Under the pieces are notes generated by a model. That model was not told the origin of the DNA. It saw nothing but the letters and a program-made list of their open reading frames with translations, and searched no databases. From the NCBI GenBank assembly GCA_039720395.1, contig CM077826.1, positions 36,484,790-36,548,789 on the forward strand: 64,000 bases of DNA, in the 5' to 3' direction. The position numbers and the translations under genes are program-made. The DNA comes from Liquidambar formosana. Its lineage: Eukaryota; Streptophyta; Magnoliopsida; Saxifragales; Altingiaceae. Each line of letters opens with the position of its first letter. The stretch's first letter is position 1. Shown here piece by piece: positions 10,673 to 24,403 of this stretch.

Positions 10673-13600
10673 ATGATTATGCATAATACAAAATACATAT
10701 GGGCTTGTAATTATGGTGTAGTTGAATGATTCAAAAATCTGGAAAATTTTTCTGCATAATTGGTTTTCCTCCATGGCTGAACCTAGGGTTTGGAACCCTA
10801 GGTCAATTCTCTTCTACTCCTCTTCTAATTGATGGTTAAGTGTAGCCATGGATGCAATAGGTTGCATAGGGTTTGAGTTTGAAGAAGAAGAATAAGGAAA
10901 CTAGGGTTTTATAAAACTGTTATGAGCAGTTTTGATGGTAGCCATGAAAAACCGTCATCTTGTTTTGCATGCCGAATTCAGAGTTCTTCTCCAAAATTTT
11001 CGAGCCATATATGGTTAGAATGCTCTTTGAATAAGCTTTCCAACCCAACAAACGGTGCGTCAATCCGAGTTCTGTAGTGAAAGTTATGAATTTTTTACTA
11101 CAGGCTGTCTGGAAAGACAGTTTTGCTCGGGAATGATGCAATAGCCACAACTTTGAGTTATTGATGGAGATCAAAGGCATGGCAATGGTTGCCATCACTT
11201 GGGTTATGTTCTAGACATGGTAGGGAAAGGTTCCCAAGCATTTAGATGCATCATAATTGGATTAAGAAGCTAGAACAAAAGGAAGAAGGAGAAGAACACC
11301 ATGGAGGCTGAATCTGGGTTTTAGAACCCTAAGGTTCTTGCAATTAATTCTAATTAAAGCTGCTGTATTTATGATGGAAGATCATTGTAGGATCATTATA
11401 TATCATGTGTATATGATTTTCTTTAAGTTTCAAAAAGGTTTTGATGGAAAAAGATTCAAAAAGTTTGAAAATTTTTCATGAACAGCATAGCAGATTTTCT
11501 CTGCAGAAAAGTCATCAATGGAGTTTTGATTAGAACTTGAGTTAGGGAACTCCAAATTGCATGAAACCAATTGCATTAGTTTCCTAAGACATGTAGGATA
11601 CTAGGAAAATTCGTTTGGTAGCCTAATTCATTCATCTTGCTGGGTTTTAAATCAATTTCTGACCATGGACAGTATGCTGTCAAATTCTGGGCAGCCTACT
11701 GTTGTTTTAATTGTTTAGAACAATTGGTGATGATTTGATCATCCAAACCTCTTCTATTAGCTTAGTATTTCATGTAGGGACATGATACAAAGCTGGTGTC
11801 AATGGAGGAGTCGAATTGATAAGGTTTTAGAAGCTATTGTGACCTTGAAGGTCTGCAACAATGGCTCCAGCAATGGGTTTTGGAAACCCTAATTGTTCTT
11901 GATGATGGCAGCCACTTCCACCTCTTCTCACGTGTCCAAGGGCTTCTCCCACACCCCTGTAGTCCTCTCCCTTGGCTGGCCATGGCCTCCAACAGCCGTT
12001 GGTGGCCATGGCAGCCTAGCCAAGGCTAGGCAGCCCCCTGGTAGTGACGGCTGCATAGAGTTAAGGATGAAACCCCAATTTTGAGTTAATGATGAAACCC
12101 TAATTTCATTATGGCATTAATTAAAACCCTAATTGGAATATTAATTACCTTAATTAAGAGTTAATGATTGGTCATTAAATGACCAATCATGGTTATTAAT
12201 TGTTAGGGCATAATTAATACCATTAATGATGTCTAGGGTTAGGGTTTTGATAACCCTAATTAGTGTAATTAATTAAGGGTAATAAATACCCTATTTGGCA
12301 TTAATTAAACCCTAATCCCTTTTATTAAATACCATATGAACCTAGGGTTTTAATGATTGGACATTAAATGACCAATCATAAGGCATTTAATGATTAGGGC
12401 TTGCATTTAGGGTTTAGGGTTATGCATTTAGGGTTTAGGGTTTTAGGAAACCCTAATACACTAATTCATCATTTAATTGATTTTATTTAATTCCCATGTT
12501 AATTATTTAATTAATATTGATTAATTTTATAATGTTTTAAATGGTTTAAAACACAATTGGGGATTAAATTAAAATCTGGAAATTCTTAATTAAATGAAAT
12601 TGTTTTGTTTAAATAAGGAAACCCTAATATTGGATATTAGAGTTATTTTAGGAAACTTTATATGTTTCTATTAATTTGATTAATTGAAACTAAATGTCTT
12701 AAATGTTAAGACTTTATTTAATTCTGGATATTTTTGTTTAAACCTAATAAGATTAGGATGCATTAATGAGATTAATGTAAATCATTCAAAAGAATTACCA
12801 TAATGCCCATATGTTTTAATGCTTACAGTTTTTCTTTACATTATGCAATGAGATTGTATGTATGTGTTTGGATGATGATTATGGACTATACCCCTTAAAC
12901 CAATTGTGATTGGCCGTCTTATGAATGGGATGTTATTATTTACAAGAGTTGTAATTTTATTAAGGTGATGTAATTTATTTGGGGCTTGCATGCCACCTTC
13001 CCTCTTCCTCTCTCTCTATCATTCTCTTATGTACCCCACATTCTCCTTATGTATCCCTTTCTTTAAATTATGTAAATGTTATGTAATCGAGAGCGCACTA
13101 AGGAGCATGGTGGACCCAAAGGAGCATGATAGAGCCCAACAAGCCAATGGTGGAGACCATCAAGCCAAGGGAACAAATTGAAGGACTTGAAAGCTTAGAG
13201 AAGTGTTTCGAGACAGCATGCATGTTTCGAATGTGTTATTTTACGATCACCTACACCCACCTTAGACCTTGGATTCAATCTATTGGCTTGGATTGAATCC
13301 TCTCAAAGTCCATAATCATCATAGTGGGAGCTTTAATTTATGAGATAATTGTATTAGCTCCAATACTATAGTTTGGTATATGTTACCTATTCACTTAGGG
13401 ACTAATATCAAAATATGGTACTTTATATATGTTGATATATAATAGCATGCGATGTATGATTTATAATAGCATGAGATGTACGATTATAAATAGCATAATT
13501 TATACATTTAAATTTTGATACATAGGATGCATGTTAATTTGATGAGACCCTTTAAAACCCTTCTTATTTAATATTAAGTTGAAAATGGAGAAGTCATTGG

Positions 13601-14110
13601 GGAATGAATTCTTCATTGCCTTCCATCATTATAGGATCATCTAACGTCCCTTAATGTGGGTACCTGGCTGCAGACATGTAGGAGTTACCCATGTTAAAGA
13701 CATTACTTGAAACTATCACATATGAGATATCATGGGGTGCCTAAACTGGTATATACCAAGAAACTAACATGTGAGGTATATATTTGGCGAAACATACCTG
13801 TGTGAATGATGGGTTTAACTTAACTAGGGAAGTATTCCAAGAAACTAACATGTGAGGTGTATGTTCCCTAGAGGCAAAATGATTGGAACTTGCTTATGAA
13901 GCAATAGACAAAGAGTTGTCTTCTTATTGTGGGTTAGAAGCCAAGAAACTAACATGTGAGGCTTCTAGGTCACAGTGGGACCCCAATCCCCATTAGGAAT
14001 AAGATTCCCGAATTCCATTAGAGGGTGTATGGAATTTGATAAAATAGTGGGAGGTACCATATGATTAAAGACGCAATCATTATGGATAAAAATGAAATCT
14101 AATTCTCTGT
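10673..14110 (+). other. Untranslated leader of element B
   Basis: Homologous to the leader of A: AT-rich, telomere-like TTTAGGG motifs at 12225-12450, a CCAAT palindrome at 12165-12189, and the three 17-nt-loop stem-loops (first 13749-13783, third 13935-13967). At the place of the gag ATG the sequence reads ATTACTCACCTC instead of ATGGCTCACCTC, so the gag start codon is lost. B2 has the same loss. Confidence 0.8.
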
Positions 14111-17007
14111 TTATGTAGATTACCTAATTACTCACCTCAAAACCCCTATTTCCTAATATATAGGATATTGATAGTTTGACTAAACCCGATTTCTTTGATT
14201 GACTTAGGAAATTGAGAATTGTTCTCAATTTCAAAAGATTGTTTATATGCTATTAGGCCTTTTATTAAAGGCCCTCCATAAAACATCCTAAGAAGAAAAA
14301 GACACTATGCGCAATTAGCATCTTGTTGCCATGCTATATGATAGTATTGATGACTAATGAGCTTCAGAAGCAAAATTAGTCAATGCAAGTGCTTTGATGT
14401 CCTACATCACATACAAAGGTTGTATTGTGAGTAAAATAATACTATAAAGTATAGTACTTGTAAAGGACTTCTTCTGGACTAGGATGTAATAAAAGCTGTT
14501 TATTAATAATCATTCTTTTGAAAAAATGATTAATCACATAGAATAGCTTGAGAAGCTAGATGTGATTTAAAATGGAAGCATAGAGGAAAGCAAGTCTTGA
14601 AAAGTCAAAGACAAAGAAATATAATTATTTTGTAGTAAACATAAGGTATTGTAAAGGGAACTTGATAAAGTATCAGTCTTCCTAGAAGAACCAAACTTTT
14701 GAAGTTTTGGTTCATGCTCTAAACTAAATTGTTGGTTAGTTCTGCTTCTTGGTTTTTCCTAAATCGAAGCAGAAAGTTAAGTAGATAATAAGTTACCTTT
14801 AAAAATTTTAATAGAGCAAGAGTTGCTAGATTAATTTTGGGAACTTATTTCTTAACTAGGTCATTTAAAACATTCTAGAAATTTGATTTCTGAATTTAAA
14901 TGACTAATTAGAGCGAATGCAACGTATTCCGAGAATACAAGAGATGTAGAGACTCTCATTTAAATGTAACGATTATGACTTGGTTATGAGATGACCAAAC
15001 CCATCTTTTACTTGGTGAAGTGAAAGAGTTACATTTATAATTTGACTAATACATTGTGATGTATATAGTCATGTAGAGTATGCATTCAATTACAGTAGAC
15101 TCATCTTAGAATACCATAGCTCAATGGTGAATCTAAGAGAATGAATTGAACCCTATTAAGATATGGTTTGATCCATGATGAGTTTTACTAATGTATCCAT
15201 CTAGGATATACCTTAAAATTGCTACATATTGATAATTTAGGGTTCACTCCAGTTTTGTCCCAATTATATCAGATATGATATGGGAAGAAACCCAACTTAA
15301 AGAAGTTAAGGCTTGGGCTTGTGCTACGTATGTCTGGAAACGTAATGTAGACAATCTGGAAATACGGTCAAGTAAGTGTTGAATTGTGGTATATCCCAAA
15401 AGTGGTTGGGAAAGTATTTCTATTACCCTAATAAACAAAAGTTGTCCATTAGGATGTTTGCTGGATTTTCTTGAGAAAGAGTTCATTCAAGAAAGATGCA
15501 AAAGTAGATAGAATTTATAGAATTGTCTGTAAAGCCACAAACGAACAAAGATCCAACCCTTGTCTCTGTTGAGACAAAACCCTTAACTACACTACAATCT
15601 TTTCATAGATCAAATTGGATATTTCTTAACATAAGAGAGAAATTGTATCTCTATTAGAATGTGAAAGAATTGTTCTTTAGTGATAAAGATCACCAAGATA
15701 ATCCTATTGATTATGACTAGACGATGTTTCACATCAACTCGAGAAATGACTAAGAGTCATTAAATCCAATATGGATAGGTAGAGACCTAAAAGGCTTGGC
15801 TATTTAAGAATGTTTTCAACATAGGCAAAAAGTTGTCTATAAAGAAACTTGTTTGATAATAGTTATGCTGAAATCCATTTGGATCTTGTTATCTATAAAC
15901 ACACATTTTGAATATAAGATATGTCAAAAAGGATATAAAGATGTTATATCAAATGGTGAAAAACCATAAAAGTGTGTAAGTTATAGAAGTCTATTAATAG
16001 ACTACAAGGTTCTCATAATTAGAACATCTATAAAGTTGAAGTAATCAAATTGTTTGATTTCTTTCATTGTATAGATGGACCATGAGTGTATAAAAGGTTA
16101 GTGGGAGTGTGATCGTTTTTCTTTATCCTAAGTATAGATGACATCCTAATCATTATGAATGATATATGAATGTTATCTAATGTAAAGTTTTGGTTTTTGG
16201 AGAAAAACTAATTCATGAAAGATTTGGCAAAAGCATCCAACAAGATCTATAGAGATAGATCATATAGATTGCTAAGTATCTCCAAATCATCAAACATAGT
16301 TGAAATGTTGAAGGAGTTCAACATGGAGAATTCTAAGGGAGGTCTGATTTATTTCAGATAAGAATTCATTATTCAAGGGCATGTGCCCTAGGATAACACA
16401 AGTAAGGTTCTTAAAGTGTTAAAAAGCCTTATTCTACACTATGTATTGAACCTGATATCTATTATGTTGTAATTGTTACAAATAGTTATCAGTCAATTCA
16501 AATTTGGAATATTGGATTGTATATGGAAATTGTAAACTCATAGTAGATGGGTATATGGATTTGGATATAATCCATATGGGGTATATTTTATATTCACTTT
16601 AGTTGGTGAAATACTTAATGGAAGAACTGTATGAAAGATACAGTGGATTCCATTATTAAGGGTGAATTAATTGTCACATTGTCTAGGAGACTGTTTGGAT
16701 CTATAAGTTCATTTAGAACTTGGAGTTGTTCCTTCCATTGAGTTGCCCACACCTTGTTTTGTGACAACAATGGGTCTATAGCTCAAGTATAGGAATCACG
16801 GTCTCATCAAAAGTCCAAACACATAGAGTGACAATTCCAAGTGATTAGAGGAATCATTGGAAGAGGTAATAGATACATTACAGAAGATATTATCTACATA
16901 AGTTTTTGTAGACCTACTGACTAAAGCTTTAAAACATAATTGGTTATGTCTAAGACCAACATCTTGAGAAGATAGGTATGCGATACATGGTCAATTGGCT
17001 TTAGTGC
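14111..17007 (+). pseudogene. Element B gag-pol remnant
   Basis: Strongly decayed Copia gag-pol. Recognisable pieces: an early gag piece near 14175-14240 (LRKLRIVL-like); the integrase C-terminal region near 15250-15490 (WYGKKPNLKKL and FLEKEFIQE like segments); an RT piece near 16120-16180 (SIDDILIIMND, replacing YVDDILL); and an RNase H end near 16740-16900. Many stops and frameshifts are shared with B2 at 37660-40560. No product can be made. Confidence 0.75.
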
Positions 17008-17018
17008 AAGTGGGAGAT

Positions 17019-18676
17019 TGTTAGGATTATGCCCTAGAGCCAATCATGGAGATGATTGTTTAGGGATTAGGAACAATCATTTGATTTCATTTATGTATGT
17101 CACATTTATTATTGATTTAATAAAAGGGCTTATTCTATTATGTTTATATGCATCATTTATATTTACATAATATGTCCATGGAGTTAGAGTTGAGAATATG
17201 GAATTACAAAGAGTTGTAATTTTGAGACTATAGATATATCTCTGTACTAAACTCCTAAAGCATTCCTAGTTGAAGGTTCACTATGATGGACAGTAATGAA
17301 CCATAGGACTAGCACTTGTTAGGTTGACTCTATAGGAGGATAGCTAGTCTCAAGCTATTTGTGTGGAGACACTACAACCAACAAGTGGGTGCCTATTACG
17401 AGAATAGGTACACTGAATGTGACCAAAGATATGAGATAAACTGAATGGAGTTTTATCCTGCCTGTCAATTAGTTTCTCATTGTTATAGTGGTACAAGTAA
17501 TCCTTAGACCTGAGACACCATAGTTGCCTTATGCATGTAGCTTTAGAAGTTTGATAACACTAAGTGCAGATCCTATTCAGGGGTCTGCAAAGGTGTTCAT
17601 TGGCCCTACTGCTATGTGTATGAAGGCATGTGAGTGATCAACAAGGGATCCATCACTCTCAGGAAAAAGAGAGAGAATGTCTCATATAGCATTCATAATA
17701 TAACTCATTAAATCCATGGCCATGGTAGGATGAATATGAAAAGAGTTTCATGAGTTCATTAATGAGTTGATATCTATGAATGAGTATAAAGTAATTGAAC
17801 TAGGGACTTGACAGACTTCCATGTCCTATTAGTTCAATTGGAGACATTGTGTTGAAGGAATGATGCAATTGTAACCTATAAACTATAACAGAAGGGTTCT
17901 TTGTAAATGACTATTCACCTCATTAAGGACCACACCATGAGCCATATGCTAGGTGTTACTCATGGTTAGTAGAAGCCCTAATTGATATAAGTGAGTTATA
18001 ATCAATTAGGGAATTGGAAGGAGTTCCAATTAGACCCTAAATGGAAAGAGTTCCGTTGTGCACACCTTGTGCTATTCCTACTACTTAATGATGTGAACCC
18101 AATGGGTCACACACTGATCATGCAAGAAGGGCTTTAAAGTCTATGAGAGAAAGGGTTTTAGTGAATAAAGAATAGTTCTTTATGGGCCTATTTGTATTTG
18201 ATACAAATAATAGGGGTTAATGTGCAATTAAGAGTAATTACACATAACCCTATTAGGGTTTCTTCCCCATGGCCAGCCCCCTTTAGTGGGCTGCCTATAT
18301 AAGTCACACTTATGTGTGACATGGCATAAGAGGCTTGCACAATAAACCCTAGCCGTCCAGCCCCTTGGATGCTCTCTTCTCTCTCTCTCTCTTCTCCACC
18401 TCTAGCAACAACAAGGAAGAAGAAAGAAAGGACTTGAAGCTCTAGCTAGGTGTGGATACCGTTGGAGGCAGCACACTTGGGCTGCTCATTCACCGCTGTC
18501 CGGAGTCGAAGCTTGGAGCAAAACGGAGAAGACAAAAATTCTGTAAGTGTTCTAACCCTCTTCGTAGTTAGGGTTTGATTTTGTGTTATGCATAGTTAGA
18601 TTCATGGGATTGGGAATCGTAGGAAAAATTTTTATATTCCGCCTTTGTATTTTTCCCTCTTGTTCGATTCCCAACA
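17019..18676 (+). repeat. 3' LTR of element B
   Basis: 1658 bp, nearly identical to 9000-10658; preceded by the polypurine tract AAGTGGGAGAT (17008-17018). It ends CCCAACA at 18676 and is followed by TCATG. Confidence 0.93.
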
Positions 18677-18681
18677 TCATG

Positions 18682-20750
18682 CTCTAAACTAAATGTTAGT
18701 TCTACTTCCACTCAGGTACTTAATTCTGATGTGAATTTTGAATTCCATGCAGAATCTAGTGGTAAGCAGAAGGCAGAGTAAAGGCGGATCAACCCTACAA
18801 GTGGGGAATGGAGCAAACGTTGCTGCATTAGCTGTGGGGCTTGTTGCTTGACTCTACCTAATGGAGTAGTTTAGAAATAATAGTTAGCTATCTTTACATT
18901 CCAGAAGTTATTAGAAACATTAATTTTATTTCAGTTTTATCTGAACGAGGTTTTAGTTTGATTTAATAAATGTTTTCTATTAAATGAAGAGTTCATTACT
19001 TCTGGAGTTTATATGGATGGCCTTTATTTTCTAAACTTTTCTGCAAATATGAATTGCAATGGTGCATGATAGTTCTAAATTGAATGCTAATAAACCTAAG
19101 AGAACAAGATATACATAGTGATGTATGTAGAAGTTTCTCTAACTTTACAACCTTTACCGATGATTCAGTCTAGGTTTGGGTGTGTATACTTAAAGAAGTA
19201 CAAATCTGAAACATTTGAAAAGGTTCAAAGAATTTAGATATAAAGTAAAGAAACAAACTAGTAAAAGTATTAAGCTCTTCAATTGGATCGAGGAGGCGAA
19301 TATTTAACTGGTGATCTTTCAGATCAACTTGTTCAAATAGGCATTCTATTCCAATGGACACCTCTTAGAACATCATAACTAAATGGTGTGTCAGAAAGGA
19401 GGAAGAGGACCTTATTTGATATGGTCCGGTCCATGATAAGTTACAACGACCTAATATTATCCTTGTTAGGATATGCCCTAGAAATTGCCACGTACCTGTG
19501 AAACAGAGTTCAAACCAAGGCTGTCCTTAGGACCTATATGAGATATGGAAAGGGAAGCACCAAACCTTAAGCATGTTAAGGTATGGGGATGCACTACATA
19601 TGTAGAGACATATAATGCAACCAAATTGGAAATCAAGATAACTTAAATGTAGGTTTGTGGATTACCCTAAAGAAAGTTTAGGATATCATATCTATTATCC
19701 TGATGAACAAAAGGTGTTTTGTTTGTAAGTTTGCAATCTTTCTTGAAAAAGAGTTTATTCAAGAAGGAGATAACAACAGGAAAATAGAACTCAAAGAGTT
19801 GTCTAATGAGACACAAACCAACATTGATGCAACCACTGTCCCTGTTGAGACAAAACCCATCATTGTACCATGATCGTACAAAGGGTTAGTGGGAGTGCGA
19901 TCACATTTATGGTCCTATAAGTGAATGACGTTCTACTTATTAGGGAATAATGTAGAGACGTTGTCAAAGTGAAAAATTGGTTTTTCACAAAGTTTCTTCA
20001 TAAAAGATTTGAAAGAAGCATCCTATATTCTAGGAATAGAGGTCTATATAGATAGATCTAAAGGATGCTAAGTCTCTCCCAATCAAAGTACATAGACAAG
20101 ATTTTGAAAGAGTTCAAAATGCATGATTCCAAAAGGAGGTCTAATTCCTGTCAGACATGGAATCAAGTTGTCTATAACTAAAAGACCAGATATCAGTTTT
20201 GCTGTAAATGTTACGAGCAGATATCAGGCAGACCCAGATGAGGAACACTGGGAAGCAGTCAAGGCTATCCTTAAGTTCTTGAGAAGAACTAAAGGACCTA
20301 TCCCTTGCCTATGGAGAAAGAAACTTGAAATGGTTGGTAGAACGGATACAGATTTTCAATCTGACGATGATGATAGGAGATCAACATCGAGGTATGTTCT
20401 CACCTTAAATGGTGGAGCTGTAAATTTGAGTGCATTGCTGCATGTTTGGATGAGTAAGTTCATTGCAGAACTAGGAGTGGTTCCTGACATTGAGAAGCCT
20501 TTACTATTGTTTTTGTGACAACAATAAGGCTAGTGCTCAAGACAAGGATCCACGGTCTCATCAAAAGTCCAAACTTTAAGCGGCGATTCCAAGTGATTAG
20601 AGAGATCATTGGAAGAGATGACATATACATATAGAAGTTTAATACAACAGAGAATAAAGAAGACCCCTTCACTAAGGCTATGACCCAAATGTATTGGATC
20701 ACCATCGACAGGATATGGGTATGAGATACATGGTGGATTGGCTATAGTGC
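18682..20750 (+). pseudogene. Element A pol remnant
   Basis: Only about 2.1 kb, half of a normal Copia pol. The integrase core piece lies near 19275-19440 (RLDRGGEYLTGDL, then GVSERRKRTLFDMVRSM, the usual context of the catalytic Asp and Glu). An RT piece near 19915-20130 has VNDVLLIR, i.e. Asp to Asn at the YVDD place. RNase H is at 20123-20518 (RPDISFAVNVTSRYQ; TDTDFQSDDDDRRSTS). The RT core before it is deleted. Element C carries the same deletion, so it predates both insertions. Confidence 0.8.
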
Positions 20751-20761
20751 AAGTGGGAGAT

Positions 20762-22453
20762 TGTTAGGATTATGCCCTAGAGCCAATCATGGAGATGATT
20801 GTTTAGGGATTAGGAACAATCAATTGATTTCATTTATATATGTCACATTTATTATTGATTTAATAAAAGGGCTTATTCTATTATGTTTATATGCATCATT
20901 TATATTTACATAATATGTCCATGGAGTTAGAGTTGAGAATATGAAATTACAAAGGGTTGTAATTTTGAGACTGTGAATATATCTCTGTACTAAACTCCTA
21001 AATCATTCCTAGTTGAAGGTTCACTATGATGGACAGTAATGAACCATAGGACTAGCACTTGTTAGGTTGACTCTATAGGAGGATAGCTAGTCTCAAGCTA
21101 TTTGTGTGGAGACACTACAACCAACAAGTAGGTGCCTATTATAAGAATAGGTACACTGAATGTGACCAAAGATATGAGATAAACTGAATGGAGTTTTAAC
21201 CTGCCTGTTAATCAGTTTCTCATTGTTATAGTGGTACAAGTAATCCTTAGACCTGAGACACCATGGTTGTCTTATACATGTAGCTTTAGAAGTTTGATAA
21301 CACTAAGTGCAGATCCTATTCAGGGGTCTATAAGGGTGTTCATTGGCCCTACTGCTATGTGTGTGAAGGCATGTGAGTGATCAACAAGGAATCCATCACT
21401 CTCAGGAAAAAGAGAGTGAATGTCTCATACAGCATTCATTGAATATAACTCATTAAATCCATGGGCCCATGGTAGAATGAATATGGAAAGGAGTTTCCAT
21501 AAGTTCATCATTGAGTTGATATTAATGAATGAGTATAAAGTAATTGAACTAGGGACTTGACAGACTTCCATGTCCTATTAGTTCAATTGGAGACATTGTG
21601 TTGATGGAAGGATGGAATTGTAACCTGTAAACTATAACAGAAGGGTTCTTTGTAAATGACTATTCACCTCATTAAGGACCACACCATGAGCCATATGCTA
21701 GGTGTTACTCATGGTTAGTAGAAGCCCTAATTGATATAAATGAGTTATAATCAATTAGGGAATTGAAAGGAGTTTCAATTAGACCCTTAATGGAAAGTGT
21801 TCCATTGTGCACAACTTGTGCTGTTCCTACTACTTCATGATATGAACCCAATGGGTCACACACTGATCATGCTAAGAGAGCTTGATTGTCTATGAGAGAA
21901 AGGGTATAAGTGATTAAAGAAAAGTTCTTTAAGGGGCTAATTTGTATTTGATGCAAACTAGTGGGCTAATTGTGTAATTAAGAGTAATTACACAAATTAG
22001 ATTAGGGTTTGGAATCCCCCCTTGGCCGGCCCTATTAGTGGGCTATATAATGCCCACTATAAGGTGATGACATCATCACAATCACTCCTCCCCAAGGGCT
22101 GGCTGAAAATTACAGCTCTCCCTCTCTCTCTCTCTTTCTTCTCCACCTCTAGCAACAACAAGGAAGAAGAAGGAAAGGACTTCAAGTTCAAGCTAGGTGT
22201 GGATACCGTTGGAGGCAGCACACTTGGGCTGCTCATTCATCGCTGTCCGGAGAGAAAGCTTGGAGCAAAAAGGAGAAGAGAAAGCTTGGAGCATAAAGGA
22301 GAAGACATTAATCAACTGGAAGTAATCCCAACTCTCTTGGTAGTTAGGGTTTATGTTTTTGTATTATGCATAATCGGATTCATGGGTTTGGGAATCGTAG
22401 GAAAATTTTAATTCCGCCCTTTGTAGTTTTCCTCCCTAGTTAGATTCCCAACA
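20762..22453 (+). repeat. 3' LTR of element A
   Basis: 1692 bp, preceded by the polypurine tract AAGTGGGAGAT (20751-20761). Pairs with 3205-4895. The GTAAGT donor-like site is mutated to GGAAGT here. The part from 21482 on is repeated twice more downstream. Confidence 0.93.
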
Positions 22454-23425
22454 TATGGAAAGGAGTTTCCATAAGTTCATCATTGAGTTGATATTAATGA
22501 ATGAGTATAAAGTAATTGAACTAGGGACTTGACAGACTTCCATGTCCTATTAGTTCAATTGGAGACATTGTGTTGATAGAAGGATGGAATTGTAACCTGT
22601 AAACTATAACAGAAGGGTTCTTTGTAAATGACTATTAACCTCATTAAGGACCACACCATGAGCCATATGCTAGGTGTTACTCATGGTTAGTAAAAGCCCT
22701 AATTGATATAAATGAGTTATAATCAATTAGGGAATTGAAAGGAGTTTCAATTAGACCCTTAATGGAAAGTGTTCCATTGTGCACAACTTGTGCTGTTCCT
22801 ACTACTTGATGATGTGAACCCAATGGGTCACACACTGATCATGCTAAGAGAGCTTGATTGTCTATGAGAGAAAGGGTATAAGTGATTAAAGAAAAGTTCT
22901 TTAAGGGGCTAATTTGTATTTGATGCAAACTAGTGGGCTAATTGTGTAATTAAGAGTAATTACACAAATTAGATTAGGGTTTGGAATCCCCCCTTAGCCG
23001 GCCCTATTAGTGGGCTATATAATGCCCACTATAAGGTGATGACATCATCACAATCACTCCTCCCCAAGGGCTGGCTGAAAATTACAGCTCTCCCTCTCTC
23101 TCTCTCTTTCTTCTCCACCTCTAGCAACAACAAGGAAGAAGAAGGAAAGGACTTCAAGTTCAAGCTAGGTGTGGATACCGTTGGAGGCAGCACACTTGGG
23201 CTGCTCATTCACCGCTGTCCGGAGAGAAAGCTTGGAGCAAAAAGGAGAAGAGAAAGCTTGGAGCATAAAGGAGAAGACATTAATCAACTGGAAGTAATCC
23301 CAACTCTCTTGGTAGTTAGGGTTTATGTTTTTGTATTATGCATAGTCGGATTCATGGGTTTGGGAATCGTAGGAAAATTTTAATTCCGCCCTTTGTAGTT
23401 TTCCTCCCTAGTTAGATTCCCAACA
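22454..23425 (+). repeat. Chimeric 972-bp partial LTR from unequal crossing-over
   Basis: A second 972-bp unit (TATGG...CCCAACA), same length as 21482-22453. Its left part shares variants with O (GATAGAAGG, ATTAACCTC, AGTAAAAGCC, TTGATGATG). Its right part shares variants with the 3' LTR of A (TTAAGGGG, CTCCTCCCCAAGGG, ACTGGAAGT). The switch lies between about 22808 and 22904. Confidence 0.88.
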
Positions 23426-24398
23426 TATGGAAAGGAGTTTCCATAAGTTCATCATTGAGTTGATATTAATGAATGAGTATAAAGTAATTGAACTAGGGAC
23501 TTGACAGACTTCCATGTCCTATTAGTTCAATTGGAGACATTGTGTTGATAGAAGGATGGAATTGTAACCTGTAAACTATAACAGAAGGGTTCTTTGTAAA
23601 TGACTATTAACCTCATTAAGGACCACACCATGAGCCATATGCTAGGTGTTACTCATGGTTAGTAAAAGCCCTAATTGATATAAATGAGTTATAATCAATT
23701 AGGGAATTGAAAGGAGTTTCAATTAGACCCTTAATGGAAAGTGTTCCATTGTGCACAACTTGTGCTGTTCCTACTACTTGATGATGTGAACCCAATGGGT
23801 CACACACTGATCATGCTAAGAGAGCTTGATTGTCTATGAGAGAAAGGGTATAAGTGATTAAAGAAAAGTTCTTTACGGGGCTAATTTGTATTTGATGCAA
23901 ACTAGTGGGCTAATTGTGTAATTAAGAGTAATTACACAAATTAGATTAGGGTTTGGAATCCCCCCTTGGCCGGCCCTATTAGTGGGCTATATAATGCTCA
24001 CTATAAGGTGATGACACAATCACAATCATTCTCCCAAGGGCTGGCTGGAAAAATTACAGCTCTCCCTCTCTCTCTCTCTCCCTCTTCTCCACCTCTAGCA
24101 ACTATAAGGAAGAAGAAGGAAAGGACAACAAGCTCTAGCTAGGTGTGGATACCGTTGGAGGCAGCACACTTGGGCTGCTCATTCACCGCTATTCGGAGAC
24201 AAAGCTTGGAGCAAAAAGGAGAAGAAAAAGCTTGGAGCATAAAGGAGAAGACATTAATCAACTGTAAGTAATCCCAACTCTCTTGGTAGTTAGGGTTTAT
24301 GTTTTTGTATTATGCATAATCGGATTCATGGGTTTGGGAATCGTAGGAAAATTTTAATTCCGCCTTTGTAGTTTTCCTCTCTAGTTCGATTCCCAATA
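23426..24398 (+). mobile_element. Solo Copia LTR 'O', right part
   Basis: Rest of the LTR begun at 2508. It ends CCCAATA (CA changed to TA). Next bases GAACG (24399-24403) match the left flank GAGCG with one change, giving a 5-bp target duplication. Promoter and CT tract are present but diverged from A. Confidence 0.87.
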
Positions 24399-24403
24399 GA
24401 ACG

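Larger units (their letters stand above)
9000..18676 (+). mobile_element. Copia-type LTR element B (complete, non-autonomous)
   Basis: 5' LTR 9000-10658, PBS 10660-10672, leader, coding remnants, PPT 17008-17018, 3' LTR 17019-18676. The target duplication is TCATG (8995-8999 and 18677-18681). Element C (near 58340) has the same gag site without the insert, which confirms the endpoints. The LTRs differ at about 10 positions by eye, so B is young, yet its coding region is full of stops shared with B2. It therefore jumped when its pol was already dead. Confidence 0.92.
3205..22453 (+). mobile_element. Copia-type LTR element A (complete, non-autonomous, carries nested B)
   Basis: A complete element: 5' LTR 3205-4895, PBS 4897-4909, leader, defective gag, broken pol, PPT at 20751-20761 and 3' LTR 20762-22453. 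The target duplication is TATGG at 3200-3204 and 22454-22458, and the target is LTR O. The two LTRs differ at roughly 15 places by eye in about 1.69 kb, so the insertion is fairly recent. Element B (9000-18676) sits in its gag. Integrase and RNase H remnants in gag-INT-RT-RH order mark it as Ty1/copia. It cannot move by itself. Confidence 0.9.

Noticed and set aside
12990..13181. Small frame MPPSLFLSLYHSLM, also at 36539 and 7335, as a gene
   Set aside because: Begins in low-complexity CT-rich DNA of the leader; present only because the leaders are homologous.
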